Source: Bacillus mobilis
Lineage (GTDB): Bacteria > Bacillota > Bacilli > Bacillales > Bacillaceae_G
Direction of reading: 5' to 3'
NCBI RefSeq assembly: GCF_001884045.1
Contig: NZ_MACF01000141.1
Location: forward strand, 1-64,000
DNA length: 64,000 nucleotides
Shown one piece after another: positions 60,214-64,000 of this stretch. Position 1 is the first letter of the stretch. The number at the start of each line of letters is the position of its first letter. A program made the translations under genes and the position numbers. Under the pieces are notes generated by a model. The model saw only the letters and a program-made list of their open reading frames with translations, was not told where the DNA came from and searched no databases.

Positions 60214-60280
60214 ATAAAGCAAAACTTTAATTGGTAGGATTCTATCCACCTACCAATTTTAGATTTTCTTTTTCAATAAA
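60214..60280 (+). repeat. Minimal bcr-like repeat with ATAAA flanks
   Basis: A 57-bp unit (60219-60275) starting GCAAAACTTTAATTGGTAGG with an inverted repeat TTGGTAGG..CCTACCAA, bounded by ATAAA on both sides. It shares the first 13 bases with the repeat at 33419 and has the same flanks, but not the bcr1 3' half. Confidence 0.55.
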
Positions 60281-60316
60281 AAATACCCCTTTAGATAACA
60301 TATCTAAAGGGGTACC
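60278..60316 (-). terminator. Terminator of glmS
   Basis: TACCCCTTTAGATA / TATCTAAAGGGGTA, loop ACA, T-run on the minus strand. Confidence 0.92.
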
Positions 60317-60346
60317 GATTCATATATTTATTAACCTACCAATCTC

Positions 60347-62149
60347 CTACTCAACAGTAACAGACTTAGCTAAGTTACGTGGCTTATCAACGTCACACTC
60401 GCGGTGAAGTGCTGCGTAGTATGAGATAAGTTGGAATGGAATAACTGCTACTAGCGGTGCTAGTGCTTCGTGTACAGCTGGTAATACGAAGCTGTCACCT
60501 TCCATTTCTAAGCCCTTCATTGAGATGATACATGGGTTAGCTCCACGTGCTACTACTTCTTTCACGTTACCACGAATTCCAAGGTTTACGTGCTCTTGTG
60601 TAGCAAGTGCGATAACTGGTGTACCGTTTTCGATTAAGGCGATTGTACCGTGTTTTAATTCTCCTCCAGCAAATCCTTCTGCTTGGATGTAAGAAATTTC
60701 TTTTAGCTTTAACGCACCTTCTAATCCTACGTAGAAGTCTACGCTACGTCCGATGAAGAAACAGTTACGCGTTGTTGCTAAAAATTGTTTTGCTAATGCG
60801 TCCATTTCTTCTTTTTGATCACAAAGTTCTATCATTGCATTTGCTACAAGTCCTAATTCGTGTGTTAAATCGAAATCAAGAACTTCACCTTTTGCTTTAG
60901 CAATGTCCGCAGCTAAAATTGAAAGTACTGCAAGCTGTGCTGTGTAAGCTTTCGTTGATGCAACTGCGATTTCTGGTCCCGCGTATAACGGAAGTGTGTA
61001 ATCAGCTTCACGAGAAAGTGTAGAACCAGGTACGTTTGTAATCGTTAATGCTTTATGACCCATTTCATTTGTTTGTACAAGTACTGCACGGCTATCAGCT
61101 GTTTCACCACTTTGTGAAATGTAAATGAAGAATGGTCTTTCTGTTAATAATGGCATGTTATAAGAGAATTCACTTGCTACATGCACTTCAACTGGCATTT
61201 TTGCAAACTTCTCGATAAATTGTTTTCCAACAAGACCTGCATGATAACTCGTTCCACATGCAATGATGTAAACACGATCGCTATCTAAAATCGCATTGCG
61301 GATGTCTTGATCTAATTCAATCTCGCCATTTTCATCTTGATACTTTTGAATTATATTACGGATTACAAGTGGTTGCTCATCGATTTCTTTAAGCATGAAA
61401 TGAGGATATGTTCCTTTTTCAATATCACTTGCGTCTAATTCCGCTGTAAACGGTGCACGTTCAATCGTTTCACCTTGTAAGTTTTTAATTGTAATACTTT
61501 CTTTTGTTACGATTACGATTTCTTTATCCATTAACTCAATAAATTGATCTGTAACTTGTAACATCGCCATAGCGTCGCTCGCCACAACATTAAAGTTGTC
61601 ACCAACACCTACTAATAGCGGGCTTTTGTTTTTAGCAACATAAATCATGTTTGGATTTTCAGCATCAAGTAATCCGATTGCATAAGAGCCATGTAAAAGA
61701 GATAGCGTATTACGGAACGCTTCTTCTACACTTAGTCCTGTGCTCACTTGTTGTTCCATAAGCTGTACGATAATCTCTGTATCAGTTTCACTTACGAACG
61801 TTACATCTTGTAAATATTCTTTTTTCACTAATTCATAGTTTTCAATTACACCGTTATGAACTAGTGTAAAGCGTTTTGATGTACTTTGATGCGGATGCGC
61901 GTTTACTTTGCTTGGAACACCATGTGTAGCCCAGCGTGTGTGACCGATTCCCACGCTTGCTGCTACGTTCTCATCTACGATTTCGCGAAGTTTTGCAATA
62001 CGGCCTTTTTCTTTGTATACAACAACACCGTTCTCTGCTTGTACTGCAATACCTGCTGAATCATATCCACGATATTCTAGCTTTTCTAAACCTTTTAATA
62101 AAATTTCCTTTGCATCTTGTTCTCCAATAAATCCTACGATTCCACACAT
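60347..62149 (-). CDS. glmS: Glutamine-fructose-6-phosphate aminotransferase
   Basis: 600 residues. MCGIVGFIG places the glutaminase nucleophile Cys at position 2. Glutamine amidotransferase domain to about residue 220, then two SIS sugar-isomerase domains ([16 protein letters not shown] and GGELKHG) and the end [13 protein letters not shown]. It makes glucosamine-6-phosphate, the first step to UDP-GlcNAc for peptidoglycan. Expression is controlled by the glmS ribozyme upstream. The ribosome site is poor (GGCGA). Confidence 0.97.
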   Translation of the reverse strand: MCGIVGFIGEQDAKEILLKGLEKLEYRGYDSAGIAVQAENGVVVYKEKGRIAKLREIVDENVAASVGIGHTRWATHGVPSKVNAHPHQSTSKRFTLVHNGVIENYELVKKEYLQDVTFVSETDTEIIVQLMEQQVSTGLSVEEAFRNTLSLLHGSYAIGLLDAENPNMIYVAKNKSPLLVGVGDNFNVVASDAMAMLQVTDQFIELMDKEIVIVTKESITIKNLQGETIERAPFTAELDASDIEKGTYPHFMLKEIDEQPLVIRNIIQKYQDENGEIELDQDIRNAILDSDRVYIIACGTSYHAGLVGKQFIEKFAKMPVEVHVASEFSYNMPLLTERPFFIYISQSGETADSRAVLVQTNEMGHKALTITNVPGSTLSREADYTLPLYAGPEIAVASTKAYTAQLAVLSILAADIAKAKGEVLDFDLTHELGLVANAMIELCDQKEEMDALAKQFLATTRNCFFIGRSVDFYVGLEGALKLKEISYIQAEGFAGGELKHGTIALIENGTPVIALATQEHVNLGIRGNVKEVVARGANPCIISMKGLEMEGDSFVLPAVHEALAPLVAVIPFQLISYYAALHRECDVDKPRNLAKSVTVE

Positions 62150-62157
62150 GTTTAGTC

Positions 62158-62272
62158 GCCGTTACAAATGCTTACATTGCTCTGCGAACATGTAACGACA
62201 TAGTCCGATACCATTTTTATTTATACTAAAAAAACGGATTACATATTGCTAGCCCTGTAAGCTTGTAACGGC
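62158..62272 (-). repeat. Long inverted repeat between glmS ribozyme and glmS start
   Basis: GCCGTTACAAATGCTTACA (62158-62176) is complementary to TGTAAGCTTGTAACGGC (62256-62272) apart from a 2-nt bulge. The stem would close a loop of 79 nt and ends 9 bases before the start codon, covering the place of the ribosome site. Confidence 0.7.
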
Positions 62273-62342
62273 TTTCACCTTCCTCTCGATTGGGTTTAAG
62301 TCCGTATATACTTATACAGCTAGTTTGTATCCGTTCCTTTTC

Positions 62343-62490
62343 TCTCATCACACTTTCACCTTTGTCCACTAAGTCACCTTAATGATTTAAGTAAAAGCTT
62401 GCGGTTGTGATGAACAACCGGGAGTCATCCGCCGAAATCTCGATAAACTCCACCTCGTCAACTACACTACTTGTAGTTCTGGCGCTTCTA
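62343..62490 (-). ncRNA. glmS: glmS ribozyme (glucosamine-6-phosphate riboswitch)
   Basis: On the minus strand: cleavage site before GCGCCAGAACT (between 62486 and 62485), GTTGACGAGG, GGAGTTTATCGAGATTTCGG, CGGATGACTCCCGG, TTGTTCATCACAACCG, AAGGTGACTTAGTGGACAAA and GGTGAAAGTGTGATGA. All conserved parts of the P1-P4 fold are present in order. It self-cleaves with GlcN6P, leading to glmS mRNA decay. Confidence 0.96.
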
Positions 62491-62589
62491 TAATTTACAA
62501 TATTTCCTTTGAGAAAAAGAACAAGACCATCTTATAACAAACATGGATAAACCGTCAATGAAATTTTTTTCATCGTCTATAAAACATAT

Positions 62590-62623
62590 GAAAAAGGAGC
62601 ACTTAATGTGCTCCTTTTTCATA
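62590..62623 (-). terminator. Terminator of glmM
   Basis: AAAAAGGAGCAC / GTGCTCCTTTTT, loop TTAAT. Confidence 0.92.
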
Positions 62624-62634
62624 AATTTATTGAA

Positions 62635-63981
62635 TTATTCAGCGCCAACTTCAGCTTTCACAACTTCTACAATACGATGTACATATGCGTCACAAACTTC
62701 TTGTGTTGGTGCTTCTGCCATTACACGAATAAGTGGCTCTGTTCCAGATGGACGAACAAGAATGCGGCCATCACCGTTCATTTCTTCCTCTACAACACGA
62801 ATAATGTCTTTAATTTTTTCATTTTCTAATGCTAGTTTTTTATCTGTTACACGAACGTTTACTAATAATTGCGGGAACTTCGTCATTTCTCCTGCAAGCT
62901 CAGATAATGGTTTTTTCGTCATTTTCATGATGTTTACAAGTTGAAGTGCACTTAACATTCCATCACCAGTTGTAATGTAATCAAGTAAGATAATGTGACC
63001 TGATTGTTCTCCACCCAGGTTATATCCACCACGCTTCATCTCTTCCATTACGTAACGGTCACCAACTGCTGTTTTATCACTTGTGATATTGTTAGCTTCA
63101 AGTGCTTTGTAGAAACCTAAGTTACTCATAACTGTTGAAACAACTGTATTGTGCTTTAGTTGGCCAGTTTCTTTCATGTACTTCGCACAAATAAACATAA
63201 TTTGATCGCCATCAACGATGTTTCCTTTTTCATCTACAGCGATTAGACGGTCACCATCACCATCAAAAGCAAGACCGATATCAGCGCCTTTGTCTTTTAC
63301 TAATTTAGCTAATACTTCTGGATGCGTAGAACCTACTCCATCGTTAATGTTCATACCGTTTGGTGAAGTTCCCATCGTTGAAATATCAGCCTCTAAATCT
63401 GCAAATAAGTATGGAGCTAAAGAAGACGTAGCACCATGCGCACAATCTAAAGCGATATGTAAACCAGAGAAATCTTCCTCTACAGTTTGTTTAATATATT
63501 GTAAATATTTTTGTCCGCCTTCAAAATAATCACTCACTTGTCCAAGGTTCGTACCTGTTGGACGTGGTAACTCATCAACTTCTTTGTCTAATAAAGCTTC
63601 GATTTCTGCTTCTTGCTCATCTGTTAATTTAAAACCGTCAGAACCGAAGAATTTGATTCCATTATCCTGTACTGGATTATGAGATGCAGAAATCATAACA
63701 CCCGCTTGTGCATCTAATGCTTTTGTTAAATAAGCAACACCTGGTGTAGAAATAACACCTAGGCGCATTACTTCTGCTCCAGTTGATAATAGACCCGCTA
63801 CTAAAGCTCCTTCTAACATATGTCCTGATATACGTGTATCACGCCCGATAATTACTTTTGGACGATCAGTATCTTTTGTTAATACATAACCACCAAAACG
63901 TCCAATTTTGAATGCTAATTCAGGTGTTAACTCCTGGTTCGCAACCCCGCGTACTCCATCTGTACCAAAATATTTACCCAT
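62635..63981 (-). CDS. glmM: Phosphoglucosamine mutase
   Basis: 448 residues, AAGGAGCG before ATG 63981. Phosphohexomutase domains with the phosphoserine loop ISASHNP (near residue 100), Mg loop DGDGDR (near 241) and the phosphate-binding loop RPSGTEP near the end. Converts glucosamine-6-phosphate to glucosamine-1-phosphate, the step after GlmS. It comes before glmS on the same strand, separated by its terminator and the ribozyme leader. The upstream neighbours (usually cdaA-cdaR) would lie beyond the window. Confidence 0.97.
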   Translation of the reverse strand: MGKYFGTDGVRGVANQELTPELAFKIGRFGGYVLTKDTDRPKVIIGRDTRISGHMLEGALVAGLLSTGAEVMRLGVISTPGVAYLTKALDAQAGVMISASHNPVQDNGIKFFGSDGFKLTDEQEAEIEALLDKEVDELPRPTGTNLGQVSDYFEGGQKYLQYIKQTVEEDFSGLHIALDCAHGATSSLAPYLFADLEADISTMGTSPNGMNINDGVGSTHPEVLAKLVKDKGADIGLAFDGDGDRLIAVDEKGNIVDGDQIMFICAKYMKETGQLKHNTVVSTVMSNLGFYKALEANNITSDKTAVGDRYVMEEMKRGGYNLGGEQSGHIILLDYITTGDGMLSALQLVNIMKMTKKPLSELAGEMTKFPQLLVNVRVTDKKLALENEKIKDIIRVVEEEMNGDGRILVRPSGTEPLIRVMAEAPTQEVCDAYVHRIVEVVKAEVGAE

Positions 63982-64000
63982 TATGATTCGCTCCTTTTTC

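Noticed and set aside
62158-62272. BceR-like site in the glmS leader (TTACA and TGTAA words)
   Set aside because: The words are parts of a long inverted repeat with other spacing; the N4/N6/N7/N19 pattern is absent.

Overview
The window looks like a chromosome segment of the Bacillus cereus group (cereus/anthracis/thuringiensis type). The evidence is low-GC firmicute gene content, four copies of a bcr1-like interspersed repeat flanked by ATAAA, T-box-free S-box (SAM) control of methionine uptake, and the glmM-glmS end with a glmS ribozyme. I see no rRNA, tRNA, CRISPR array, prophage or insertion sequence. A perfect ParB site (parS) at 9330 would fit an origin-proximal position.

Layout. 1-9.2 kb: a HAD phosphatase and an oligopeptide ABC transporter operon read leftward (two paralogous binding lipoproteins, then oppB-C-D-F). 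9.2-11.6 kb: parS and an ABC-F gene with a leader ORF and two tandem terminators. 11.7-26 kb: scattered very small peptide genes, a YxeA-family protein, a DUF4931 protein, a lytic transglycosylase-like protein, a DUF2334 deacetylase, TatD, YitT, a LacI regulator, PlsC, an EamA/LysR pair. 25.8-31.4 kb: molybdate regulator with modA-modB, glcU, proC, yvgN-like reductase. 31.5-43.3 kb: two orphan OppA lipoproteins (the first behind a SAM riboswitch), an AraC gene with a permease remnant, and a second opp operon also behind a SAM riboswitch. 43.5-51.4 kb: lipoproteins, Bcr/CflA efflux, an FAD oxidase/half-size MFS pair, a dehydrogenase. 51.4-54.2 kb: SAM riboswitch plus metQ-metN-metI. 54.2-60.1 kb: a frameshifted SDR, lipoprotein, DoxX, DUF4256, an S9 peptidase that lacks its usual catalytic His. 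60.2-64 kb: glmS with ribozyme, and glmM.

Most interesting result. Between 11.7 and 25.5 kb eight promoters share one exact architecture: TTACA-N4-TGTAA, 6 bp, YGTAA, 7 bp, CRATRGT, 19 bp, then a -10 box. The TTACA-N4-TGTAA core is the kind of site known for BceR/PsdR/YxdJ-type response regulators, which answer to antimicrobial peptides in B. subtilis. In this window the promoters drive yxeA and a family of unannotated 25-40 residue peptides, arranged as repeated modules of one amphipathic peptide plus one membrane peptide (three intact copies, one divergent copy, one decayed copy interrupted by bcr1). The regulator itself is not in the window. The peptides have no function I can name.

Sulfur theme. 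Three SAM riboswitches control metQNI, a complete opp operon and an orphan OppA, so a part of the peptide uptake capacity here is probably used to gain methionine. Five family-5 peptide-binding lipoproteins lie in 43 kb.
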